A stretch of 53,778 nucleotides of DNA, taken from a virus. The notes beneath the pieces were generated by a model that was not told the origin of the DNA, searched no databases, and was given only the letters and a program-made list of their open reading frames with translations. The position numbers and the translations under genes were made by a program. Location of the stretch: the IMG/VR virus record IMGVR_UViG_3300017779_003527, positions 1 through 53,778 of that record; one strand, written 5' to 3'. Of this stretch, positions 7,175 through 14,804 are shown one piece after another (within the stretch, counting starts at the first letter, position 1; every line of letters begins with the position of its first letter).

Positions 7175-7384
7175 ATGATAGAAAAAATATTAGCTAACAG
7201 ACTAAACATTAAAGAAGATTCAATTTATGATTCGTCTGATATAGTTGAGGATCTGGGTGCAGACTCATTATCAGTAGTTGAAATAATTATGGATGTAGAA
7301 AGCGAATACAACATTTCAATTCCCGACGAAGATGCAGAACTCTTACATACTGTAGGAGAACTTAAGGCGTATATAAGTGATTAG
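7175..7384 (+). CDS. acyl carrier protein
   Basis: 69 aa, typical ACP size. EDLGADSLSVVEIIMDVE contains the DSL motif, with S31 the expected 4'-phosphopantetheine attachment site. The acidic composition and final helix (HTVGELKAYI) fit. No ketosynthase, thioesterase or acyltransferase lies in the window, so it would depend on host fatty-acid enzymes or serve a non-canonical acylation. RBS: AGAGG at 7162-7166. It overlaps the second curlin gene by 8 nt, so it belongs to the curli-like operon. Confidence 0.88.
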   Translation: MIEKILANRLNIKEDSIYDSSDIVEDLGADSLSVVEIIMDVESEYNISIPDEDAELLHTVGELKAYISD

Positions 7385-8024
7385 ATTTTTAGCAATATTA
7401 TTTTTAACAATGCCAGCATTCGCTGGAGATAATCACGTACACATAGAACAAGTTAGTAGTGGGGATAATGTTAATATTGATATTGACCAGATAGGGTATG
7501 GCAACTTAATTAGATTTAGTACAGCACATAATAACAACACATTTAACTTAACTCAAAAAAATGATAACAATACAGTATCATGGGTACCCTGGTGGGGATC
7601 TGGAGCTAGTTGGGGTGGTGATGTTGATGGTGTTTCAAATGTAATTAATATAGACCAACGTGGTGGAGCTGTTTATGGAGCCCATGTACTTGGTGATTAT
7701 AATGCAGTTGACGTATACCAAGATGGTGACGGAGATCATGAGACTTACTTAGATATTCATTCTAACAATACTAATACAGATATATGGCAAGAGGGTGCTG
7801 GCGACAAGTATGCTAGACTTTATTATTACGGTACAGCTAATAATTCTGACGTAGATTTGATGCAAAAAGGATCGGGTGCACATACTGCATTAATTACATT
7901 AAAAGGATCCCAAGCAACTAATCTAGATTTATTACAACAAGGTGTAACCGATCAATCATATTCTTTAACTCAAACTTGTGTAACAGCTGGTGGTTGTACT
8001 ATCAATGTTACTCAAGGCGATTAG
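7377..8024 (+). CDS. curlin-repeat secreted protein 2
   Basis: 215 aa. Signal peptide MIRFLAILFLTMPAFAG. Repeats with the curlin core I/V/L-x-Q-x-G: DIDQIGYGN (shared with curlin 1), NIDQRGG, DVYQDGDGD, DIWQEGAGD, DLMQKGSG, DLLQQGVTD and NVTQGD, spaced roughly 22-25 residues. It is closer to classical curlin than protein 1. A Cys pair sits near the C-terminus (TCVTAGGCTINV), paralleling protein 1. Likely exported through the CsgG/CsgF pore; nucleator versus main subunit cannot be assigned. Confidence 0.8.
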   Translation: MIRFLAILFLTMPAFAGDNHVHIEQVSSGDNVNIDIDQIGYGNLIRFSTAHNNNTFNLTQKNDNNTVSWVPWWGSGASWGGDVDGVSNVINIDQRGGAVYGAHVLGDYNAVDVYQDGDGDHETYLDIHSNNTNTDIWQEGAGDKYARLYYYGTANNSDVDLMQKGSGAHTALITLKGSQATNLDLLQQGVTDQSYSLTQTCVTAGGCTINVTQGD

Positions 8025-8041
8025 TTGAACTACATTATATT

Positions 8042-9319
8042 ATGAAAAGACTTTTTAATTTTAGTGTAAAGTGGGAGCCACTGTTAAAACTTGCCGGCGA
8101 GCCTACTAATGATATGTGTGCTGGTAGTGCAAATCAAAAACCAGAAAAAGTTGCTGATGATTATGATGTGTTTATATATAGAACACCATGGCATCAAAAA
8201 GTCATGAGATACTGCAGACACCACAAAGCAACTCTTATGAAAAATTGTGTGTGTGGTTGTAGAGCTGGGTTGGGAGATAAGGGTCTACTTAAACTAATAA
8301 GAAATAAAGACTGGTTCCCTCCAACATATTTTGAACATGAAGAGTGTGGTGATATATTAAACGACAAAGAACTATACTTTCAAAAACATTACAAATTAGA
8401 AGCTGGAACAGGAATAAGTATACTTCCAGGAAACCGTTTACACAACCGTTTATCTAAAACCAATAATCTTGTGCCACCCAGAAAGCTGCTTCAACGAAAC
8501 ATAGATCCGCATTTATTTGATATTGATTATAATGGATCACATCCAGACTTTATTGATAAAGATTTCTTTAAAGATAAAAAATATTCAATAAGAATATGGG
8601 CGCTTGTTAGTGATCAGGGTGACGTAGCAGTAATGAAAGATTATCATTATAAGTTTGCTCTGTTTAAGCATAAAACAAGAGATGAAATAATGGATACATC
8701 TAGCAGACTTGGTCATTGGATAAAGCCTGGTTGGTTTCATTTAACAAACTCTACTCACACAAGAGATATTAAAATGAGGTACAAATCTTATGATGATCTG
8801 GACCCTAGTGAAAAATTTGAAGAAATAGAAGAGTGGTGGCACGATCCTTTAGCCAATTTAAAGGCTCAACATAGCTTTATGAGATTAAATGATGATCCAA
8901 AATTCTTTGAAAATTATAATGAAATATATCCTAAAATGTGTCAATATATAAAAGAATACCTAGACGAAATAATACCTTATCAAAAAGTGCCAAAATGTCT
9001 TGAGGGTAGAACGTGGACAACATTTGGTATGGATTTTATGTTTGATAAGAATAAAAAAATGTATTTTTTAGAGGCAAATTTATGCCCAGGATATAAATTG
9101 TTTAAGCCAAGCGATACTTTATATATAGAATGGTGGAACAATGTGTCTGATTTAATTAGAAAAGATGATAGTTCTATGTGGACAATGATGAAAAGTAAAA
9201 GTAAAATGACAATAACTAAACAGGTCGATAACAAATACGAATATGAAGACGATGCAAGAACTTCTGACTTTGAACTCTTGAGAAGCGAGTGTTGTTATCC
9301 AGGATCAAAACCCTATTAG
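8042..9319 (+). CDS. tubulin-tyrosine-ligase-like ATP-grasp enzyme
   Basis: 425 aa from ATG 8042; an in-frame ATG at 7976 overlaps the curlin gene and adds an implausible N-terminus. ATP-grasp/TTL-type motifs appear in order: YFQKHYKLEAGTGISIL (phosphate-binding loop analogue), KKYSIRIWALV with R184, HLTNST (H233-N236) and FGMDFMFD...MYFLEANLCPG, with D331, E344 and N346 as the Mg-ATP ligands. The TTL family ligates amino acids to protein carboxylates. The N-terminal region is Cys-rich (CVCGC). The target may be a phage protein such as an acidic curlin or FecR tail, or a host protein; this is speculation. Confidence 0.72.
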   Translation: MKRLFNFSVKWEPLLKLAGEPTNDMCAGSANQKPEKVADDYDVFIYRTPWHQKVMRYCRHHKATLMKNCVCGCRAGLGDKGLLKLIRNKDWFPPTYFEHEECGDILNDKELYFQKHYKLEAGTGISILPGNRLHNRLSKTNNLVPPRKLLQRNIDPHLFDIDYNGSHPDFIDKDFFKDKKYSIRIWALVSDQGDVAVMKDYHYKFALFKHKTRDEIMDTSSRLGHWIKPGWFHLTNSTHTRDIKMRYKSYDDLDPSEKFEEIEEWWHDPLANLKAQHSFMRLNDDPKFFENYNEIYPKMCQYIKEYLDEIIPYQKVPKCLEGRTWTTFGMDFMFDKNKKMYFLEANLCPGYKLFKPSDTLYIEWWNNVSDLIRKDDSSMWTMMKSKSKMTITKQVDNKYEYEDDARTSDFELLRSECCYPGSKPY

Positions 9320-9327
9320 GAAAAATT

Positions 9328-9489
9328 ATGACAAATTGGTTATACAATAAACTAGTGCCACATGCTTTAAGGTTTAGAGAGTGGTCTAAAGATAAACTAT
9401 GGGTTAAAATACCACTAGGACTCTTAATCCTATGGATGATGGGGATATTTAATCCCTATTGGTGTGTTTATCCGGTATGTTGGATATAA
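9328..9489 (+). CDS. small membrane protein, 53 aa
   Basis: Starts at ATG 9328 with AGGAAAAATT upstream; an in-frame upstream ATG at 9289 overlaps the ligase gene and is less likely. Basic, aromatic N-terminal half (NKLVPHALRFREWSKDKLWV), then one transmembrane helix (IPLGLLILWMMGIFNPYW) and a short tail with two Cys. It lies 3 nt before the cyclase gene. Function unknown; it could partner the cyclase. Confidence 0.5.
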   Translation: MTNWLYNKLVPHALRFREWSKDKLWVKIPLGLLILWMMGIFNPYWCVYPVCWI

Positions 9490-9492
9490 ATT

Positions 9493-11298
9493 ATGACTAA
9501 GTGGTGGAGTGTATTAATAACTATAATGCTATTGGCATCTGTCAAAGTATGGAATCCTGATCCAATAAAATCTTTAAGGTTTATCCAATACGATTACTTC
9601 CAACAGACGCAAGAACAAGTACAATCAGAAGACATAGTACTTATTAACATAGACGAAAAAGCAATTCAAAAAGAAGGACAGTATCCTTGGCCCAGAGAAA
9701 TAATGGCAAAGTATATGAACGAAGGACCTGGCAATTCTTTATATGTTCTAAACATGATATATTCAGAGCCAGATAGATTTGGTGGTGATCATGAATTCAT
9801 GCAAGCGATTGCAAACAAAGCAACAGTATTAACATCAGCACCAACCAATCAATTATCAGATGGAGTTGGAGCTCATGTTGGTGTAGGTACATTTGGAAAA
9901 GATCCTAAAGGATGGTTATATGAATATCCAGGATTATTATATCCTATTGATATACTCGGTAACTGGGCAATGGGAGTTGGAGCTGCAGCAAGTATTCCAG
10001 ACCAGCCAACAGGCGTTGTGCGAAGAGCTCCTCTTATCATTAGAGCAAATGATACTCAGTACCCTGGACTTGCGCTCGATACACTTAGAGTATTTACTGG
10101 AGAACCAAGCTATAATGTTAAAGTTGGAGACAATGGAGTAGAGTGGGTTAGGATTGGAAAACTAGATCCAATAACCACAGACAGCTTTGGCCAAATCCCA
10201 ATTGCATTTTGGAATAAATTTCAATCACAATCTATACTAGATGATATACCTCAAGGCAAAGTATTAGTATTTGGAATTACAGCTGAAGGATATTCTAATC
10301 CAGTTGCAACATCAATGGGACCAATGTATCCCCACGAAGTTCAAGCACATCTAATTCAGACCGCCCTTTCAGGTATTCAAATAGTCGAACCCGACTGGAG
10401 TGCAATAGCCGAGCTCGCTCTTCTGGTGAGCATATGTTTAGGAATTCTTCTAGCGGTCTATACTCTTCCCACAGTTGCTGCGGGGTTAGTGTCTGTTGGT
10501 ATGATTGGCGCCTCGATTGGAGTGTCGTGGTACTTATGGACGACCTTAATCTTCTTAGATGCATCCTTCGCTTTGCTTTGTTCAATAGTGGTATTTGCGC
10601 AGAGCTCGTTTAACAAATATTATACTACCTACAAGTTAAAAGAGCAGATTAAAAAACAATTTCAAACGTATTTATCACCCGACATGGTTAGGATGTTACA
10701 AGACGATCCAACACTATTAAAGCTGGGTGGTGAGAGAAGAGAGATGAGTTTTATGTTCATGGACATATGTGGATTCACACCCATATCGGAGCATTATAAA
10801 AACAATGATGACCCTGAGGGACTTGTAGAGTTAGTTAATAAATTCTTAGATTTGCAGACGAAGATAATTCTAAATAATAATGGAACAGTTGACAAGTACA
10901 TGGGCGATTGTATTATGGCATTCTGGAATGCACCATTGCCTTGTGACAACCATGCTGATATGGCTGTCAAGACTTCAATTGAAATAATAGAAGCAACCAA
11001 GAAACTTAATGAAGAACTTAAACCACTCAATCTCCCTCCTATTAATGTTGGCATTGGTGTCAATACCGGGGACTGCATTGTCGGAAACATGGGGTCAGAA
11101 GTTAGATTTGACTATTCCGTCATTGGAGATGCAGTCAACCTCGCAGCTAGACTTGAAAGCCAAACAAGGAATTATGAAGGGGTGGATCTGTTGCTATCAT
11201 CCTTCACTCGTGACGCAAGTACAGAAAGAACATTCACAGAAGTTGATTGCATTACAGTTAAAGGAAAAACAGAACCGGTTACAATTTATACATACTGA
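9493..11298 (+). CDS. CHASE2-domain class III adenylate/guanylate cyclase
   Basis: 601 aa. N-terminal TM (residues 5-17), an extracytoplasmic CHASE2 sensor (about 30-300, with the typical DIVLINIDEKAIQKEGQYPW and WPREIMA segments), three TM helices (about 303-370) and a class III cyclase domain (about 390-600). Catalytic residues are present: metal Asp D424 (FMDICGFT) and D472 (KYMGD), adenine-selecting K468, S542 at the Thr/Asp position, and N549 and R553 for the transition state. Adenylate cyclase is therefore more likely than guanylate. A complete membrane cyclase is rare in phages. It would sense a periplasmic signal and raise cAMP in the infected host. Confidence 0.88.
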   Translation: MTKWWSVLITIMLLASVKVWNPDPIKSLRFIQYDYFQQTQEQVQSEDIVLINIDEKAIQKEGQYPWPREIMAKYMNEGPGNSLYVLNMIYSEPDRFGGDHEFMQAIANKATVLTSAPTNQLSDGVGAHVGVGTFGKDPKGWLYEYPGLLYPIDILGNWAMGVGAAASIPDQPTGVVRRAPLIIRANDTQYPGLALDTLRVFTGEPSYNVKVGDNGVEWVRIGKLDPITTDSFGQIPIAFWNKFQSQSILDDIPQGKVLVFGITAEGYSNPVATSMGPMYPHEVQAHLIQTALSGIQIVEPDWSAIAELALLVSICLGILLAVYTLPTVAAGLVSVGMIGASIGVSWYLWTTLIFLDASFALLCSIVVFAQSSFNKYYTTYKLKEQIKKQFQTYLSPDMVRMLQDDPTLLKLGGERREMSFMFMDICGFTPISEHYKNNDDPEGLVELVNKFLDLQTKIILNNNGTVDKYMGDCIMAFWNAPLPCDNHADMAVKTSIEIIEATKKLNEELKPLNLPPINVGIGVNTGDCIVGNMGSEVRFDYSVIGDAVNLAARLESQTRNYEGVDLLLSSFTRDASTERTFTEVDCITVKGKTEPVTIYTY

Positions 11299-11602
11299 AC
11301 CAATAACAAACTATCAAGTAGCAACACTTATTGCTCTTCAAACATTAGATGTGTATACGACATACCGAGGTCTTAAATATGATTGTGTCAGAGAAATCAA
11401 TCCCCTAATGGGTGAAAGTCCATCAGTAGGAAAAATGTTATTTACAAAGGCAGCAATCCTTACACCAGCGCTGCAATATGATTATAATAATGGATCTCTG
11501 TCCCCAAAAATAATGAATGATATGAATTTTTTAATGTCTATAGTAGTTGCAAATAATTATCATGTCTTGCAAGATGCTAAAAGATATTGTGTAAAAAAAT
11601 AA
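11243..11602 (+). CDS. small membrane protein resembling DUF5658; start uncertain
   Basis: The convincing part begins after the cyclase stop: ITNYQVATLIALQTLDVYTT, then YDCVREINPLMGE and further hydrophobic helices. This resembles small bacterial DUF5658-type proteins with a D-x-x-T-T helix and an E-x-NPL motif. No ATG is well placed; a TTG at 11243 (56-nt overlap with the cyclase gene) is my best guess, and ATGs at 11176 or 11009 lie deep in the cyclase. Function unknown. It appears to close the accessory operon. Confidence 0.4.
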   Translation: MIALQLKEKQNRLQFIHTEPITNYQVATLIALQTLDVYTTYRGLKYDCVREINPLMGESPSVGKMLFTKAAILTPALQYDYNNGSLSPKIMNDMNFLMSIVVANNYHVLQDAKRYCVKK

Positions 11603-11617
11603 CTAGGAGTTTAAATA

Positions 11618-12259
11618 ATGAAATTAAGATTGAGTAAAAACAGACTTAACCCTCATAAAAATTGGAAAAAGGCAATACCAGACAGTGAACTATCTAAGTT
11701 TACTGCAGGAGAGCTAGCATTGTTTGATCAAAACGGTTATGACTTAACTGTAGTAGAAAGAGCATTTGCAGCTGCTAATGGTTATGTTGTTCAAGCTCAT
11801 AGAGACAAATTTACATGCAAGACCCCATGGTTTAGAGATCTTGATGCTAAAACATATGGACCTCATTTAAACCATGCAGATTTATATTTTAGACATGGGT
11901 TTGCAGGAGCAGCACTTAAACAGCTAGAAGAAAGATCCAAAGTGCATCCTATTTTTCATAAGTTTACTCAAATGAGACCAAAATGGGGTATTGATATTAG
12001 TGTCGATTATGCTGACTTTGATGGTAATGTATTTGAATTGTTACACTTTGAATGGGACGGGTTTGATCTTATACAAGTTACTGAACAAAAATTAAAAGTT
12101 GAAAAAATAGTTAAAGGAATAGACTTTGATGCAAAGGCTCAAGAGATGCTTGACAGGAAAGAAGAGTGGCATCATTTAGACTTCTTTGGTCAGTCAGATT
12201 GGAAGCAAGCGTTCTGGGGATTACCAAAAGAGAATTTTAAAGAAGTAATTTGGCGTTGA
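11618..12259 (+). CDS. hypothetical protein, 213 aa
   Basis: Not recognised. Starts 15 nt after the previous stop with AGGAG at 11605-11609. Soluble and rich in aromatics and His (KTPWFRDLDAKTYGPHLNHADLYFRHG, HLDFFGQSDWKQAFWG). No catalytic motif I can name. Its last codons overlap the early promoter for the HAD gene. Composition suggests a conserved cytoplasmic phage protein. Confidence 0.6.
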   Translation: MKLRLSKNRLNPHKNWKKAIPDSELSKFTAGELALFDQNGYDLTVVERAFAAANGYVVQAHRDKFTCKTPWFRDLDAKTYGPHLNHADLYFRHGFAGAALKQLEERSKVHPIFHKFTQMRPKWGIDISVDYADFDGNVFELLHFEWDGFDLIQVTEQKLKVEKIVKGIDFDAKAQEMLDRKEEWHHLDFFGQSDWKQAFWGLPKENFKEVIWR

Positions 12260-12284
12260 CTTTTAACCGAAACTTTAGTATAAT
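12256..12284 (+). promoter_or_regulatory. sigma70-like early promoter
   Basis: TTGACT (12256-12261), 17 bp, TATAAT (12279-12284): consensus in the -10 and 5/6 in the -35. It lies at the junction before the HAD gene, leaving a short leader with AAGGAG. Confidence 0.85.
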
Positions 12285-12306
12285 GTCCCATGTAAGGAGA
12301 TAAATT

Positions 12307-12900
12307 ATGATAAAGAAAAAAGTTATAGTCACAGATGTCGATGGCGTACTACTCAATTGGGAAGACGCGTTTCAGATATGGATGGAACATCAAGGCTTTG
12401 AAAAAGTAAAAAAACATAAGTTCATTTATAATGCAGCAGAGCAATTTGGTCTTGATAAAGCAGAGGGTAAAAAGTGGGTTAGGTTATTTAACCAGTCAGC
12501 CGCTATTGGTTTCTTACCACCTTTAAGAGATGCACAAGAAATTGTATCACTACTAGCTAATAATTATGGATACAGATTTGTAGTATGTACGAGTCTATCT
12601 AAAGACAAAGCAGCACAGGATTTGAGAACCAGAAACCTCAAAAAATACTTTGGTGATGTTTTTGATGATTTTGTATATCTTGATACAGGAGCAGATAAAG
12701 ATGAGGCTCTATATAAGTTAGGTAAAAAATACAGAGGCTGTTTGTGGGTAGAAGATAAAGTAGAAAATGCTATTGCAGGAGCTAAGGTAGACTTTGAACC
12801 TGTAGTAATGGAACATGGCTACAATATGAATGAAGAGCACGATTGCTTCGTAGCTAGAAATTGGGAAGATATTTACTTACATATTATTAAAAGGAAATAA
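12307..12900 (+). CDS. HAD-superfamily phosphatase
   Basis: 197 aa. Motif I is VTDVDGVLLNW with D10 (nucleophile) and D12 (general acid). VVCTS is the motif II Ser/Thr region, and the motif IV acidic pair is LWVEDKVENA. The cap insertion after motif I fits 5'-nucleotidase or polynucleotide-phosphatase-like HADs. In phages these act in nucleotide salvage or nucleic-acid end repair; the substrate cannot be told from sequence. Strong early promoter and RBS (AAGGAGATAAATT) suggest an early, well-translated gene. Confidence 0.8.
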   Translation: MIKKKVIVTDVDGVLLNWEDAFQIWMEHQGFEKVKKHKFIYNAAEQFGLDKAEGKKWVRLFNQSAAIGFLPPLRDAQEIVSLLANNYGYRFVVCTSLSKDKAAQDLRTRNLKKYFGDVFDDFVYLDTGADKDEALYKLGKKYRGCLWVEDKVENAIAGAKVDFEPVVMEHGYNMNEEHDCFVARNWEDIYLHIIKRK

Positions 12901-12903
12901 ATT

Positions 12904-13362
12904 ATGTTTTGTTATGTTACTGGAACAAAGGGTGGACCTGTTGGTAAAAAATTAGAGCTATCTCTGGAAAGTATATTCCAAGTTTGCGTTAATGAGCTAG
13001 ATATTGGAAGATTTAAGGGGATGGTTCATATAAAATACCCTAAAAAGAAAGGTCTAATAGAAAACAGTTATCATGGTCTTTGTGTAATGGATATAGTTGA
13101 TACAGAAGAACATGGTAAGGTTTGGTGGTCTACAATTGATCTAGCAAATACAAAAAGTTTTAAGGAAGTCGTTTCTACATTATGCCATGAGATGGTTCAT
13201 GTAAAACAATTTCTTAGAAAAGAGCTATCATTAGATGGCATGCATTGGAAAGGCGAGGAGATGAAGAAGTTAGATGATCCTTTTGAACCGCCTTCTGAAA
13301 TAGAGGCATATGCACGAGAGAAAGTATTATTTCAAAAGTGTGTTGACCTTAAATTAGTATAG
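12904..13362 (+). CDS. SprT-like zinc metalloprotease
   Basis: 152 aa. The zinc site is LCHEMVHVKQF (HEMVH, residues 95-99), with a downstream DGMHWKGEEM segment giving the third His as in SprT/Spartan proteins. The C-terminal zinc ribbon of bacterial SprT is missing, so this is the catalytic core only. Spartan proteases cut DNA-protein crosslinks; related small SprT-like proteins are frequent in T4-like phages. It follows the HAD gene by 3 nt, so it shares its early promoter. Confidence 0.78.
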   Translation: MFCYVTGTKGGPVGKKLELSLESIFQVCVNELDIGRFKGMVHIKYPKKKGLIENSYHGLCVMDIVDTEEHGKVWWSTIDLANTKSFKEVVSTLCHEMVHVKQFLRKELSLDGMHWKGEEMKKLDDPFEPPSEIEAYAREKVLFQKCVDLKLV

Positions 13363-13371
13363 TGGTATAAT
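13343..13371 (+). promoter_or_regulatory. sigma70-like early promoter
   Basis: TTGACC (13343-13348), 17 bp, TATAAT (13366-13371). The -35 lies within the last codons of the SprT-like gene. It serves the 13402 gene, which has AGGAGAAAG as ribosome binding site. Confidence 0.85.
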
Positions 13372-13401
13372 ATCGCTACTTTTATATTATAGGAGAAAGA
13401 A

Positions 13402-13638
13402 ATGGCAGATAAAGAATTTGCAAATATAGATAAACAAGTCTTTGCTATTGCTGGACTGTTAGATGCTCAATTGAGACTAGCTGGTTTATCAGCAGGAGAG
13501 TTTTCAGAATTAGAAACTGACTACTTAAAGAATTGGTTAAACAAAGAAAAAGATCCTTTGCTTGGCACTATCGTTGCTCAACTTGTAGGACTCAGAGAAG
13601 TTAGCTCTGGAGAAACTGGTGCACCGGATGATAGCTAA
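13402..13638 (+). CDS. hypothetical protein, 78 aa
   Basis: Not recognised. A small helical acidic protein (KQVFAIAGLLDAQLRLAGLS, then LSAGEFSELETDYLKNWLNK). No membrane segment despite the Leu-rich helix. Own early promoter and a good RBS point to early, strong expression. Overlaps the peroxiredoxin start by 11 nt. Confidence 0.6.
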   Translation: MADKEFANIDKQVFAIAGLLDAQLRLAGLSAGEFSELETDYLKNWLNKEKDPLLGTIVAQLVGLREVSSGETGAPDDS

Positions 13639-14161
13639 AGGAGATAAATTTCCATTATTTAACTATGCTGACAGGAAAGCTGGTGAATGGATTAAGATAG
13701 ATTTTAACAAAGAAATACAAGGACAAAAAGTTCTTATCTTTGGTCTACCTGGTGCATTTACTCCAACATGCTCTTCTAAGCAATTACCAGGATTTGAAAA
13801 ACTTTTTAGTAAGTTTAAAGAACTAGGAGTTGATAACATCTATTGTACTACGGTAAATGATCCCTTTGTAATGAATGCTTGGTTTGATAAGCATGATATT
13901 GAAAATGTAAGATCACTGCCTGATGGAAATGGAGACTTATGTCAGAAATTTGGAATGAATTGTCAGAAGAGAAACGTAAACTTTGGTATGCGTTCTTGGA
14001 GATATGCAATGCTCGTTGATGGAGACACGCAAACAGTTATTAATGTATTTGCAGAACCTGAAATGAGAGATAATGCAGATGACGATTCATATATTGCTTC
14101 AACACCTGAAGCAGTTTTAAAATGGATGCAACAGAATCCTGAATGGTACTTTCAGAAGTAA
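13628..14161 (+). CDS. peroxiredoxin, Prx5-like
   Basis: 177 aa from ATG 13628; an in-frame GTG at 13619 is possible. The active site is LPGAFTPTCSSKQLPGFE with peroxidatic C48, its Thr and Pro partners, and the downstream Arg in RSWRYAML. Further Cys at 74, 106 and 113 could resolve the sulfenate. The Prx5/AhpE-type family reduces peroxides using glutaredoxin or thioredoxin; a glutaredoxin is encoded 3 kb downstream. Phage-encoded peroxiredoxin is an auxiliary function, plausibly limiting oxidative damage late in infection. Confidence 0.85.
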   Translation: MIAKGDKFPLFNYADRKAGEWIKIDFNKEIQGQKVLIFGLPGAFTPTCSSKQLPGFEKLFSKFKELGVDNIYCTTVNDPFVMNAWFDKHDIENVRSLPDGNGDLCQKFGMNCQKRNVNFGMRSWRYAMLVDGDTQTVINVFAEPEMRDNADDDSYIASTPEAVLKWMQQNPEWYFQK

Positions 14162-14592
14162 GTAGACGAGAAGTCAGCTGGGAAGAATATGATGAGATGG
14201 TTCAATCAATCATCTCTCAACTCGGCAAATGGAAACCAGATGCAATAATAGGATTGACAAGAGGAGGATTAATTCCTGCTGTCAATCTTTCGCATTATTA
14301 CGATTGTAAACTTTATACACTAAACATCTCTCTCAGAGATGGTAAAGCCCCTAAGTCTAAATTTAAGTGGCAAGATGTTTACAAATACAACAATTTACTT
14401 ATAGTTGATGATATAAACGATTCTGGTCGCACATTGCGTGAAGTCCACAATCAATTTTATTTAAGGGATATGAAAAACCCTAAATTTGCTACATTATTAA
14501 GTAAGCCTTCATCTCAAATGAAGGTCAACGTGTGTGGAGAGACTATAAATAAAGATAGGGAAGACGATTGGATCGTATTTCCCTGGGAATAA
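14143..14592 (+). CDS. phosphoribosyltransferase (type I fold)
   Basis: 149 aa. The PRPP-binding signature LLIVDDINDSGRTL covers residues 85-98 with D89 and D90; the PRPP loop is GLTRGGLIPAV. Size and motifs fit small purine (xanthine-guanine/hypoxanthine-like) phosphoribosyltransferases, making nucleotides from salvaged bases. Substrate class inferred only. Overlaps the peroxiredoxin gene by 19 nt. Confidence 0.8.
   Translation: MVLSEVSRREVSWEEYDEMVQSIISQLGKWKPDAIIGLTRGGLIPAVNLSHYYDCKLYTLNISLRDGKAPKSKFKWQDVYKYNNLLIVDDINDSGRTLREVHNQFYLRDMKNPKFATLLSKPSSQMKVNVCGETINKDREDDWIVFPWE
14544..14551 (+). promoter_or_regulatory. possible internal late promoter TATAAATA
   Basis: Perfect TATAAATA inside the 3' end of the phosphoribosyltransferase gene, about 59 nt upstream of the small membrane gene at 14610. 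It could drive late expression of 14610 onward. Chance occurrence inside coding sequence is possible. Confidence 0.4.
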
Positions 14593-14609
14593 TAAAAAAC
14601 GGAGATTGT

Positions 14610-14786
14610 ATGTTAGATACAGCAAAAAATTGGATTATGGCCCGTTGGGCAGAAAGAACTACCTGGGATGGTGGTGTAATTATAGGGTTATCCCTATGTT
14701 GGATATTATTAGGTGGACTTATAGACTGGTTAGCTTACGTAGCGCTAGCTTATGGTGTGTATACATTTATTGTATCAGAGAAATAA
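14610..14786 (+). CDS. small membrane protein, 58 aa
   Basis: ATG 14610 with ACGGAG upstream; in-frame upstream codons overlap the previous gene and lack an RBS. Polar N-terminus (MLDTAKNWIMARWAERTTW) then GGVIIGLSLCWILLGGLIDW and LAYVALAYGVYTFIV, two closely spaced membrane helices. Possible holin-sized protein; no family recognised. Confidence 0.55.
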   Translation: MLDTAKNWIMARWAERTTWDGGVIIGLSLCWILLGGLIDWLAYVALAYGVYTFIVSEK

Positions 14787-14804
14787 ACCAAAGGGGAAAG
14801 GAAG

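Noticed and set aside
11009-11298. ATG ORF with a signal-peptide-like N-terminus inside the cyclase gene
   Set aside because: It is read in another frame from the cyclase's conserved catalytic segment; the hydrophobic pattern is a by-product of that coding. Only the part after the cyclase stop looks like a protein family.
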